Positions 34,688 to 46,300 of a stretch of 64,000 bases of DNA are shown one piece after another (positions within the stretch are counted from its first letter, which is position 1; each line of letters starts with the position of its first letter). The stretch is taken from NCBI RefSeq assembly GCF_963675165.1, contig NC_087387.1, positions 6,420,058 through 6,484,057 of the forward strand. The letters are read 5' to 3'. A program made the translations under genes and the position numbers. This stretch comes from Halichondria panicea. Taxonomy: Eukaryota > Porifera > Demospongiae > Suberitida > Halichondriidae. The notes beneath the pieces are model-generated. The model did not search any database. It saw only the letters and a program-made list of their open reading frames with translations, and was not told the origin of the DNA.

Positions 34688-37332
34688 TCATGCAGACTGT
34701 GTTATTGATGTGTACACAGATCTGATAATATAGATAGTGCTGTAACCTCTCTCACCACCAAGTACACACAGTTTGCCAGATAGCTCAATGCAATAACAAG
34801 ACTTAATTTTCTTGGGAAGGTCACCACATTGTGTCCACTGGTCTTTAGTGGGATCGTACAGATGGATGCTTGAGGTATTGTTACCTCCAAATAGTTCTGG
34901 ATCATCCTTACCCCCCACAGTCAGGAGGGTGTTGCCGATGGCGATGGGAGACGAGTGATAGAATGGCACACTTGCGACAGATTCCCACACACCAGAACTG
35001 GCTCGTGATATGAGGGAGGGTACATGAGCTCGAAACACTTCTTTAGTGCGTTGACCTACAAGATACAGTGTGTCTCCAATTAGGCAAGTGCTGTAGCCAT
35101 CAGTGCGGGGAAGTGGTTCGGCTGTGATCCATTTGTTACTTGTGTTCAGAATGTTCACGTCAGCGTCGTTTGAGTCAACTCCACGGATAACTATCAGATG
35201 GTTCTGATATTCAACAACTGCTGGCACAGTTAATGCTTTTGGCATGCGGGAAAGTGACTGGACCCATTGTCGAGAGCTCTCATCGAATGTTAGGATGGTA
35301 TTCGTCTTCTCATTAGTAGATTTGTCATTACCTCGACCACTAGCAGTCGACCTCTCAGTGTTGCTATGGTGAAGCAGTCCACTGGAGGAGGTGGCAGCTC
35401 ATCCCAGCTATCCTGATCTGGTGTGTACACTAGCACAGTCACAGTCACGTTACTCCAGCCTCTCATGTACGCCTTCCCGTTGATAGCCACAGGATGATCG
35501 AACACAATCATCTCCTCTGGTCTGTCCTTGCATGTTGTCCAGTTGAAGGTGATGGCAGTAGGAACAGTTGGTTGTGGTGTGGTCGACTTGTGTGGTAGCA
35601 ATGCGTTTCCAGTGCTCGAATCAACAATCTTGATTGGTTGTTTGGTTTTGTTTGTGGTTGCCTGTAAAAATAAACGCTATAATTATGATCAAGTTTGGCT
35701 AGAGTCGTAGAATTGATCAAATAATTAAGGCTGTATTGACACATAATATAAACAATTGATAGTTGTTGCCATCCCAACCACCAACACATCTAGCTACGAA
35801 TATTATTATATCTCATACGAAATTTATACCAACGAAAATTAATTACCCGCTATACGGTATATCATTCCTAGGCAACGTCAACCATGCCAAAGCACACTCA
35901 ACCCAACCATGATATTAGTACAAGACAATACATATTGAGGCACAACTCCATGTATGCATAAGGGACTCCCCCCTCACACAGTCACCTCTCTCTGTCCTGA
36001 GCCCTGAGGTGTGTCCTCCCGAGGCTGTATCTGTAGAGACCTCACTGAACTGGAGAGACGATCAATTTCTCTGCGTTGAACTTCCAACTGTTCTTGTTGG
36101 AGAGTGGTCAGTTTTTCCAGTCTACGAACTTGCTCTCGTTTCTCATCATTGAATGCTTGTAATTGGGTAATATGAGCATCTCTTTCAGCAATTTGAGTTT
36201 GCTCACGATCGATGGCTTCTTCGATTTGAGCATGTTTTTCAAAGATTTGCTGTTGAAGCCAATTAATTTGAGCTTGCTTCTCATTGGAAACTCTTTCAGC
36301 AACTTGCTGTATCTCTTCGTTCTGTTGAATCAGTTCCAGCTTGGTCTGGGTGCAGTTCTGAGGGAGTGTTGTTCCAACCTCCTCCAATCCTCTCAACACC
36401 ACCACAGCAGATGGTCGATCTTCTTGGTCATACTCCAGGCAAGCGAGGGTCAACTGGACTAGGGGGTGGGTGTCACCAAGAGCTGCTTTCATTGGTTTGA
36501 TATAATGTTCACAGCGTTCAATTTCAGAGCGAGCAACCAGCCTTCGAGTAGCAGGGTCCCGATAATTAGCAGGTTTGAGATCTTTGGGGAAGGTTTGCGT
36601 CAGTGTGAAGAGAAATACCACACCAAAGGAGAATATGTCTATGGCAGTGTTGTATCGTGTGACCCCTTCCTCTTGAGCTGCCTCTGGTGGCATGTACACA
36701 CCAGTGCCTGGCATTTGAGTCATCGAGGCAGCTAGAGGCTGAATGTTCACTATCCTAGAAACACCCAAGTCTGCTATCTTGGCATTGAGACCGTTATCGA
36801 CTAGAATGTTCTTGGCAGACAGATCACGATGGGCAATGGGTGGAGTGCGGCTGTGCAGATAGACCACCCCTCGGCCAGTCCCTGTCAGAAGGTGCACTTT
36901 GAGGTCAATAGGAATGTTGGGGCTGGTTTCCAGAAGGTTGTCGAGGCTGGTTTGTAGCTTCTCCATCAGTAGGACGGGGAGTTGGGCTCCAGGGAGATAG
37001 CACACCCCCAGGAACTGTACTATGTGAGGGTGACGGAGCTGGCTCATCAGCTTACACTCCTCCACGAAATCATTCACCCATTTCTCAACCTGTGGGGGGA
37101 ATCAGTCAGTAAATATAATCTATGCTGACTAGAAAAATAAGCAGTGGAGCTAGAAATAGATCTACCTGCTGTGGAGAGCCCAGGTTGACAAGCTGTTGGT
37201 GCAGTTTCTTGGCAGCTACCGTTGCTCCACCTCCTCCACACTGCCATAAGCACCTGCTCCTATTACGCGTCCAGTCAACTCAACAGTAGCGACTATGAAT
37301 TGCTCCAACTCGGGAGTGATTCTGTTGGTCAT
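34688..37332 (-). pseudogene. Kinase/coiled-coil/kelch gene, left copy, with two frame breaks
   Basis: Same architecture as the right copy (40100-42918), inverted. Exon 1 is 37332-37166, exon 2 37089-35986, exon 3 from 35661. Exon 1 is 167 nt against 180 nt in the right copy: 3 nt missing near the start plus a 10-nt deletion around 37219, between the glycine loop (GAGAYGSV) and the ATP lysine region, which shifts the frame into a stop. In the kelch part one base is missing near 35327 (GGTCG-AGG against GGTCGGAGG), another frameshift. Exon 2, with the kinase core (HRDLSAKNILVD, ADLGVSR, MPPE) and coiled coil, is intact over 368 codons. Unlike the right copy, its kelch exon has no insertion after CACCATA. 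Intron sequences match the right copy almost base for base, so the duplication is recent. A kinase core translated from an internal start cannot be excluded. Confidence 0.8.
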
Positions 37333-37563
37333 CTTGCAGGTGAGGGGGAGTACCTTATAAGATGGGAGTATCTTGTAATAATAATAAGTAATAATGCGCA
37401 TGCACAAAAATAATGACACGTGGTTTAATTGCTGGGCCCGCGACTCTATTTCGAAATATACTTTGCGGCCATTTATGGAGGTATTGATTTTGCAACAATT
37501 TTTATAGACATACACAATCAATAACCATACACCACTACAGCAACTAAGGAGACAAGTCAATAA

Positions 37564-39313
37564 TCAAAATTCCTCATAATCATAGCCTACATACTTTGAC
37601 TCAAATTGTACGTCTCTAATCTCGTTCAAAATGTCCGCAGCTTTCTGAAGAGCCTTGACCATGTCTGCCACCTCCTTCCTCCGCACAACCATCTCTACAC
37701 TCTCCTCCATTAGTTCGTCATAAGCATCCGTACGATACAACTCACTCACTAGTCGACTCTGGACCTCGTCTTTCACAAAGTTCACGAGGCAATGCATGAC
37801 AGCTTTCGGGATGCTGTCTTGAATACTCTTTCGGACAATGAGAAAATACGACGTAATAAGCTTTTCGATAAGTTCACAATCAAAGTGTTGGCGATTGACC
37901 GTGTCCACTGAAGCGTTTGGATCTGGGCGACCAATGGCAGCGTAGCTCCGTGGTTCAATATCTGTCGAGGATACTTCCTTTAGACCATCCCCAGGCTTTC
38001 CTTCACCGCCTTGCTTGCCACCGTACCACGAAGACAGCCAACCATTCTGCAAGGCTTGATTAGGACCACCACTCTGTTTCTCTGTCTGGCTAGGAGGTAT
38101 AGCCTGTGCTTTAGGAATGGCCGTTTTGGGGGGAATTCGTTCGTGAACAATCTGCTCTTGTTTTTGTAGGTGTTGTCCAGTCTGTGCCTTCATGTAAGCC
38201 TCGTAGGCAGCTCTGGTACCACCCACAAAGTCAGGGTGGTTAGTATTGATGTAGGCAAGCTCGATTGAAATAAGACTCTCCACCATTTGATTGGTAACTG
38301 GCAATCTTTCGCGTATCAAACCCATAACCACGGCGTTCATTCGTTCTCTCAGTATCGGAAATCGCTGGAAATCCCTCAAATGTGACAGGCAGTACTGAAT
38401 AATTCTCTGCAATTCTTCGTACACAAGCTCCACACATTGCAGGCTAGGTTGCAGCAGCAGACGAATCTGACGTTTAACAAGCAATTCAAACGCCATTTCT
38501 GACACGAACAGAGCCGGCCTAGGGCCCATAGCATTGCTGATAGCGTGGAGGATGTCTGTGCGTTTGAGACCCTCCAAAGGATCGATGATGTGCAAAGCTC
38601 TGGACAGTGTTTGATGGAATATATAGCAAATCCTCGCTCCTCCTGATAATTGGTGCGTTTCAATATCTCGAGAGTTTCCTTCGATTTTCTGGCAGTAGGA
38701 AGTCGAGAATTTTGTGAGTGTTTGCAGCAACGCTGGTCCCTTGTTTTCGATTGGCTCTCCGAGTGCCGTCATGTGATTCTCGTAGACGTTCAATTTCGAC
38801 GTTATATCGTGACGCAGTATCGGCAGCGTATCTCGAATGTGCTGCATCAGCAATTTGTTGAGCGTCTTTGCCAAATAAGGAGATCCATTTCTTGAAGCCA
38901 GAGCGGGATATTTCTTGCGGAGGAAAACCTGTTCGTCGCGTAGAGCGTCTTCAATTGATTTTGCTTCACTGATATCTTGTTGGCTTCGATTTACGATTCC
39001 AATAATTCCCAATTTGACGGGAATGATTTTCCCCGTGAGTAGGTCAACGGCATCTGTGCCTTGGTCCATCAGATCTAGCTTGGTGCATACAGCGAGGGTA
39101 CGGTTGCCATGGGGATCCACTTCACGAGCTAGTTTGAGTGCCTGTAGTGAGTGGGTGTAGCACGTGATTACATTACACACACACATGAAGAATATCACAT
39201 AACAACACAAACACTTCCCTAGCAACTAACTTGTGACCAAGACTGTACTACTGTTTGAAGGTCAAAAGATAAAGAATAAAGCTAAAGAATATCACACATA
39301 ACATACCCTACCC

Positions 39314-39384
<71 letters not shown>

Positions 39385-39947
39385 CTTACCTCGCTGGTGG
39401 CCAGGTCAGTGTTAGCAGCATGCACGGCCAGGATGATACACTTAGGGTTGCCCACATACTCGAGCAGCATACTCCGTATCTGAGCCTCAATATCCTCGGG
39501 TTGGTCTCCCACGGGAACACGAGTGATACCGGGCAAGTCAATCAGCGTCAAGTGTAACACATGAGGGGAGAAGATACGCAGTCGTATGGGTTCAGGAATT
39601 ATCCCCTTATTAGAGCCCGCCAGACGTTCCGTTTCGCTGGCAATTTCGTCTCGAATCTCACTGAAATCGGCAAATTGTTTTTCGGCGGTGTGAAGGAACT
39701 TGCCCCACCCCCACTTAGAGCCGGCTTGATCGAAGCTGATGTGCACTAATTGGAGTACGAGGGGTCGCCTCGTCACAATACCAGAACCCCTCGGTAGGAA
39801 ATCTTTTCCGACAATGTTTTCAAGAACGGAACTTTTCCCAGTACTTTGTGTGCCCACTACAGCAATTTGAGGCAGTTGAATAGCCTCACGACCTACAGTG
39901 TTGAACACGTCCTGTAGCTTGTTGATAACAGGTATTAGACGATCCAT
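37564..39947 (-). CDS. DNM1L: Dynamin-1-like protein (DRP1)
   Basis: A large GTPase that assembles on mitochondria and peroxisomes and constricts them during fission. Two exons, 39947-39390 and 39141-37564, give 711 residues (human DNM1L 736). The N-terminus [19 protein letters not shown] is nearly that of human DRP1. GTPase motifs seen: G1 [12 protein letters not shown] (about 32-43), the switch I threonine in [13 protein letters not shown]3 DLPG and G4 TKLDLMDQG. The stalk follows (HRI-type HPDFVGG, residues about 215-490), then a Ser/Pro/Gly-rich variable domain around 505-570 ([17 protein letters not shown]) where B-insert regulation occurs in vertebrates, and a GTPase effector domain ([19 protein letters not shown] to the end). 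No PH or proline-rich domain, which separates it from classical dynamins. The single intron carries about 70 bp of CA repeat. It sits between the two inverted kinase-kelch copies. Confidence 0.96.
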
Positions 39948-40099
39948 GGCCGCGGCAAGGTCGGTAGGAGGCAGGAGACAGAACACTTGGAACAGTAAAT
40001 AGATTTTTATTCTAATTTTGTGATTTCAATATTATGTGTTGGCGACCATGTTCTATTTTAGCGATAATGTTAACTACGCCCTTATTTTGCAAGAAGAAG
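39948..40099. promoter_or_regulatory. Compact divergent promoter of DNM1L and the right kinase-kelch copy
   Basis: Only 152 bp separate the two start codons. The segment just before the kinase start (ACGCCCTTATTTTGCAAGAA) is also found before the third copy (ACGCCCGTTTTTTGCAAGAA, about 62883), so a small upstream region travels with the kinase family. Confidence 0.5.
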
Positions 40100-42918
40100 A
40101 TGGCCAACAGAATCACAGCTCCCGAGTTGGACCAGTTCATAGTCGCTACTGTTGAGTTGACTGGCCGCGTAATAGGAGCAGGTGCTTATGGCAGTGTGGA
40201 GGAGGTGGAGATACCTGGAGCAAAGGTAGCTGCCAAGAAACTGCACCAACAGCTTGTCAACCTGGGCTCTCCACAGCAGGTAGATCTATTTCTAGCTCCA
40301 CTGCTTATTTTTCTAGTCAGCATAGATTATATTTACTGGCTGATTTCCCCCCCCACAGGTTGAGAAATGGGTGAATGATTTCGTGGAGGAGTGTAAGCTG
40401 ATGAGCCAGCTCCGTCACCCTCACATAGTACAGTTCCTGGGGGTGTGCTATCTCCCTGGAGCCCAACTCCCCGTCCTACTGATGGAGAAGCTACAAACCA
40501 GCCTCGACAACCTTCTGGAAACCAGCCCCAACATTCCTATTGACCTCAAAGTGCACCTTCTGACGGGGACTGGCCGAGGGGTGGTCTATCTGCACAGCCG
40601 CACTCCACCCATTGCCCATCGTGATCTGTCTGCCAAGAACATTCTAGTCGATAACGGTCTCAATGCCAAGATAGCAGACTTGGGTGTTTCTAGGATTGTG
40701 AACATTCAGCCTGGCCGGCTAGCTGCCTCGATGACTCAAATGCCAGGCACTGGTGTGTACATGCCACCAGAGGTAGCTCAAGAGGAAGGAGTCACACGAT
40801 ACAACACTACCATAGACATCTTCTCCTTTGGTGTGGTATCTCTCTTCACACTGACGCAAACCTTCCCCAAAGATCTCAAACCTGCTACATATCATGATCC
40901 AGTTACTAGGAGAATTGTTGGTAGATCAGAAATTGATCGCCGTGAAAAGTACATTGTTCCAATGAAAGCAGCTCTTGGTGAGACCCACCCCCTAGTCCAG
41001 TTGACCCTGGCTTGCCTGGAGTATGTATCTGAAGATCGACCATCTGCTGTGGTGGTATTGAGAGGATTGGAGGAGGTTGGAACAACACTCCCTCAGAACT
41101 GCACCCAGACCAAGCTGGAACTGATTCAACAGGTGGCTGTGAAGGATGAAGAGATACAGCAAGTTGTTGCTGAGAAGCAAGCTCAAATTGACGCAAACAA
41201 AGTACTACACTTGGAGGAAATTGAACAAAGGGACGTTGGAGTCAATCAACTTCAGAGAGAAATTTTTGAATTCTCAGCTAAAGTAAATCAATTACAAGCA
41301 TCTATCGATCTTCTTCAAGCTGAGAATCGAGAGCAAGTTCGTGGACTGGAAGAACTAACCACTCTTCAACAAGAGCAGTTGGAAGTTCAACGCAGAGAAA
41401 TTGATCATCTCTCCAGTTCAGTGAGGTCTCTACAGATACAGCCTCGGGAGGACACACCTCAGGGCTCAGGACAGAGAGAGGTGACTGTGTGAGGGGGGAG
41501 TCCCTTATGCATACATGGAGTTGTGCCTCAATATGTTTGTCTTGTATAAATAGCATGCTTTTGCATGGTTGACATACTTGCCTAGAAATTAATAAAATAT
41601 GGTGCCGTGACTATCTTCTTTGGTTAGGGTATCAATGTTGATGTACTGGTTTGCTACACTGGATGATCTTGGTATAGACAATCATTAGAAGCGTTAGGTA
41701 CAGCAAAGGTCAAGAACCCAGAACAAAATTATTCGTGACCCTATTGACCCTGGCATTCCTCTTCTGTGTGTTCAACAATTTATTCTTATCTATTTTTACA
41801 GGAAACCACAAACAAAATCACACAACCAATCAAGATTGTTGATTCGAGCACTGGAAACGCATTGCTACCACACAAGTCGACCACACCACAACCAACTGTT
41901 CCTACTGCCATCACCTTCAACTGGACAACATGCAAGGACAGACCAATGTGGATGAATGTGTACGGTCAACCTGTGACTATCAACGGGAAGGTGTACATGA
42001 GCGGCTGGAGTAACGGGACTGTGACTGTGCTAGTGTACACACCAGATCAGGATAGCTGGGATGAGCTGCCACCTCCTCCAGTGGAAGACTTCACCATACA
42101 CAGTAAAAACAGATTCGTTATAATAACATAAAACATCTCAAATAAAATGCATCATTTGAAATTTAATGTAGAAATGACATAAATGTCTGTCATTTTAACA
42201 CTAAAATACGATGATGCATCCCATATAACATATGTGTTTTTGCTGTGTAGCAACACTGAGAGGGCGACTGCTAGTGGTCGGAGGTCGGGACAAGTCTACT
42301 AAAAAGAACACGAATACCATCCTAACATTCGATGAGAGCTCTCGACAATGGGTCCAGTCACTTCCCCGCATGCCAAAAGCATTGCTTGTGCCAGCAGTTG
42401 TTGAATATCAGAACCATCTGATCGTTATCGGTGGAGCTGACTCAAACGCCACTATGATAGCTGACGTGAACATTCTGAACACAAGTAACAAATGGATCAC
42501 AGCCGAACCACTTCCCCGCACTGATCTCTACAGCACTTGCCTAATTGGAGACACACTGTATCTTGTAGGTCACGACACTAAAGAAGAAGTGTTTCGAGCT
42601 CATGTACCCTCCCTCATATCACGAGCCAGTTCTGGTGTGTGGGAATCTGTCGCAAGTGTGCCATTCTATCGGTCGTCTCCCATCGCCATCGGCAACACCC
42701 TCCTGACTGTGGGGGGTAGTAATAAAGCACTAGGAGGTAACGATACCTCAAGCATCCATCTGTACGATCCCACTAAAGACCAGTGGACACAATGTGGTGA
42801 CCTTCCCAAGAAAATGTACTATTGTAATTGCATTGAACTATCTGGCAAACTGTGTGTACTTGGTGATTTCGGCACTAGCAGTTCTGTGTACACATCAATC
42901 CCATCCATTACACACTAG
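40100..42918 (+). CDS. Kinase/coiled-coil/kelch protein, intact copy
   Basis: Exons: 40100-40279, 40359-41480, 41802-42102, 42251-42918, about 756 residues. The start MANRITAPEL is favoured over an in-frame ATG at 40034 because the third copy aligns from here. Kinase domain about 15-290: glycine loop GAGAYGSV, lysine in VAAKKLH, catalytic HRDLSAKN (tyrosine-kinase-like), ADLG in place of DFG, and MPPE in place of APE. The key catalytic residues are kept, so activity is plausible. Residues about 300-430 are a heptad-rich coiled coil (QVAVKDEEIQQVVAEKQAQ). The C-terminal about 320 residues are kelch repeats (RGRLLVVGGRD, NHLIVIGGADSN, GDTLYLVG, GKLCVLGD), likely a beta-propeller for partner binding. 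The third intron lies exactly over a MITE (42099-42247). Substrates and partners are unknown; the fusion architecture is not one I know from vertebrates. Confidence 0.88.
42099..42247. mobile_element. MITE inside a kelch exon that behaves as an intron (introner candidate)
   Basis: A 149-bp AT-rich element with 13-bp inverted termini (CACAGTAAAAACA and TGTTTTTGCTGTG, one mismatch) flanked by TA on both sides (42097-42098 and 42248-42249). The left paralogue reads ACCATAGCAACACTG at this site, so the unoccupied site is known. GT at 42103-42104 lies in the left terminus; AG at 42249-42250 is made by the A of the duplicated TA and the host G. Splicing between them joins ATACACA to CAACACTG and keeps the frame, adding one codon. 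Confidence 0.8.
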
Positions 42919-43301
42919 TAGTTTGAACGTGTTTTGTAATTTCTTTTTCATCGTTTTTTGATGTGAATATGGAATTAAGTTAACATTCTGGTGTCATAAT
43001 AATAATAATTGTATGGGACAGTGGGTATAATCTCTTATTGTAAGCATCATGCTATAATTATGCTGGAGATATAATTATATAGCGACAGGATATTATGTAG
43101 CAATTTCAAGATTTTCGGGAATTTCTGATATACTCAGTGTTCCTACCATCTCGTGTGGTAGTGGTTACAACCATGGACATTAAATTATGTACATGTACAT
43201 GTCAAATGGGGGTCGAAGGTCATTGTCACTGGTAGTCTAGTTTGACGATCTTTACCAAAAACACATGGCTACTCACCCACGTGGCTTTTAGAGAGCTAGA
43301 G

Positions 43302-46300
43302 ATGTCTGTAGTCGGCAAGAAACTGTTTGTGGGGAATCTCTCATACGATACAAGCGATCAGCAACTGGAGGAAGTGTTCTCAGAGTACGGGGAGGTCAAG
43401 GCTTGCTTCACTGTCAAGGAAAGAGGTCAGTTACTAATAGCAGATATTATCGAATAAAATAAAAAAATAATAACAATGTACAAGCGTTGCTGGATCAGGT
43501 GGCGTATACGGCATCGGATGTGCATCGGATATGTACCGGATGTGGAAACGCCCTTATTTTCCCTAAGCTAACCCGAACCCCTCCCCTTCAAAATTACATC
43601 CGGTGCCGTATTAGCCTCAATCCCAGGCCGCACTTCCCATTTCACTTAGGGAAGTGGGCCTAGTATCGACTGCTTGCGCATGCGCTAATATCCCCCCGGT
43701 ATCTGGGGGCTTTGGATAACATCGTATATGCTCAGTAAAACTATGACATCACAAAGAACGAAAGTGGATTGAAGGAAGTAGATAGAAATTTCGATTGAAA
43801 GTTTCTAGCCCATCGGATAGCATTCTCTGATAGCTACCCTTAGCCTGCTATGTTAACAAAAGACCCACAGCCTGCAACAGTGTGGATGAAGATCGTCTGA
43901 ACGGAGTGACGGCTGACAAGAGCCTATATGGACAGGCCACGCATTTAACACTAACTTTGGTGAAAGTCTGCTATCAGAGGAGGTCCGACAACTGTGCGCC
44001 TAACATTAATGTTTGCTGAATCAGCATTTTCATAAAATTTGCCTTTAGAGGTAGGTGTTGCACTCTTCTTAGACTTAGCCCTCTGTCTTGTATTGTTAGG
44101 TCTAGTTTTAGTAATAGGAGCTCTAACTCTCCTGTAAAGGTAATTTTTAATAAATGTAAATGCTGATTCAGCAAATATTAATTCTAGGCGCACGGTTGTC
44201 GGACTTCCTCTGGTCTACTATACTACTGCTACTGATTCTATCAGAAGAAAATAGCTGTACAACAAACCTACACAGCTCTGTCTCTAGCTAGCTAGCTATA
44301 TAGCTCTGTGTATGACTTTAGGAAATTTTACGGGAAAAAATATCCAATAATTTGGCATATGCGCAAGCAGTCGATAGCAGGCCTTCTTTTCTACGAAGGC
44401 CGGTGAAGGAGGCTAGTGTCGTATATGCCACCTGACCCGTGTTGCTAACAAAGCACATGCGCACTCTTTGCGTGTTTTTCGTCTGCATAATTATGTTTTT
44501 CACTGCAAGCGAAAATTTGCAATCGAAACTCAATATACTGTACATTAGGCCACTCCAAATGAGACTGTAGTTTCCCGTCCAACTCGCGCTTCCTGCTTTA
44601 GCTACCTTATTATGGTGAAATATTTGTTCTTTGTTTACTGTTTGTGGTTGTATGGTTACATTTTTGTGGGTGATTAATTAAATTCATTGATGACGCAACA
44701 CATTTATAATGAGATTCATAGTAATGAATAATGATACCGTATATCTTCTAATTTATCGGACAGTAAAAATAAAATTGTCTGGGTATAATTGGAACAGATT
44801 TTTATAGAGCATGCGAAGTGTCCGGAATAATAATATTAGAACAAGCAAACAGCTGCATGCGAGCTAGCTAAGTTTAATAGAACAGTGTACGACTGAATAG
44901 TTGCACTAGCTAACTAAAACTAGCTACTCAAAGCTATCTAACTGCAGCACTCTAAGTCTTACTTGCCGTCTATGAATGGTAACTCAACTTTTCAAGGTAT
45001 TGTCCGCATATTTAGAACAAATGTAATATTAAAGTACTGGAGTGTCCGTTGTATTAGAACAACGAAAATTGCCCAAAAGAGTGTCCAGGGTAATTAAGAA
45101 GTGTCCGATAAATTAGAAGATATACGATAATACCAAGGGCGTATGAAGAGAAGAGGGCATGCAACTCGCAATGTATACTGTGTAGTCGTCAAAAAACTGA
45201 TGAGTCAGCAGGATATACTATATTTAGCCAACCGCCCACACGTAAATAGGCGTGATAGTGGGCATGAACACTGTTATACTAGAAACTTATCGCAAAATTA
45301 ATTTAGAAGAGCTTAGAATTGATCAATGTGGCTACTTCTAGTCTAGCATTGGTCCTTCTCTTCCGCTTGTTGACCTTTGTGGCTAACTCTACCCAACAGT
45401 ACAGTGCTAGCTAGCTAGCTGGCTTGGTGACTATTATGGAGTAAGTGCACGTGCGATCAATAATTATTTTTAGTGCACACGTCCCTCCCATTTGTAATTT
45501 GATAGATTGTAGTTGCATGCCCTCTTCTCTTCATATGCCCTTGGTAATACTGCTCACACCCGCATATAATTTACTACTAGAGTCTCTGACGAGAAACTAC
45601 AGTCTCATTTGGAGTGGCCTTATAATGTAGTACCGTATAGCAGGTATTTTTCGTGGGGCAAAATATTCGTGGTTTTTGTGGTTGGAGGTCTTACCACGAA
45701 TATTTACCCGCGAATGAAGCGACCTTGCCTACCTTTACATGCAGTGCAAGCTCCAACCATGAAATGTCTCAATATTACTGAACCACGAATATTTTGTCCC
45801 CCCGAAAATTACCCGCTATACGGTACTAGCTGATAGTGATTGTGCACCTATAATGAAGTGATGGGGTATTCATTTATACAGGGGTCACTGAGAAGTGCAA
45901 AGGTTATGGATATGTCGTCTTCAGTTCAAAGTAAGTGAAACAATTGTAACAGCTCTTACACAAAATCATGTGTGTCATAAATCTTCAATATTATTATTGT
46001 ACCTCTCTTTCAGGGAGTCTTGTAACAAAGCGTGTGCTCGTGTAAAGGTCATCAAAGGTCGTCCAGTGCAAGTCACGTTAGCACACTCCAAAAAATTCCC
46101 TAAAAAACCAGAGACAATCAAACCACCCGTTGATAGCCATGACAACCAGAGCTCGGAGGAAAGCGATTACGAAACATTAACAGCATCGACGGCTAAAAAA
46201 GGTCCGAAATTCAGAAAACCGAAATCAGAACGCAGTGATGCGAGATTTGCGATTGGTCGGACAGTTCTGATAAAACCACTACCTGAAGATTTCAGTGAGC

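Larger units (their letters stand above)
43482..44452. mobile_element. Outer foldback element split by a MULE
   Basis: The left arm TTGCTGGATCAGGTGGCGTA (about 43486-43505) pairs with the right arm (about 44424-44451, ATGCCACCTGACCCGTG). The arms are now about 0.9 kb apart because the MULE at 43612-44415 inserted between them. Confidence 0.65.

Noticed and set aside
35528-35710. Plus-strand frames opposite the kinase-kelch and dynamin exons (also 36163-36735, 38650-39160, 39561-39749)
   Set aside because: Shadows of well-supported minus-strand exons.
43951-44193. Basic 80-codon frame on the minus strand
   Set aside because: It lies inside the inner MITE between its inverted arms; no transposase motif.
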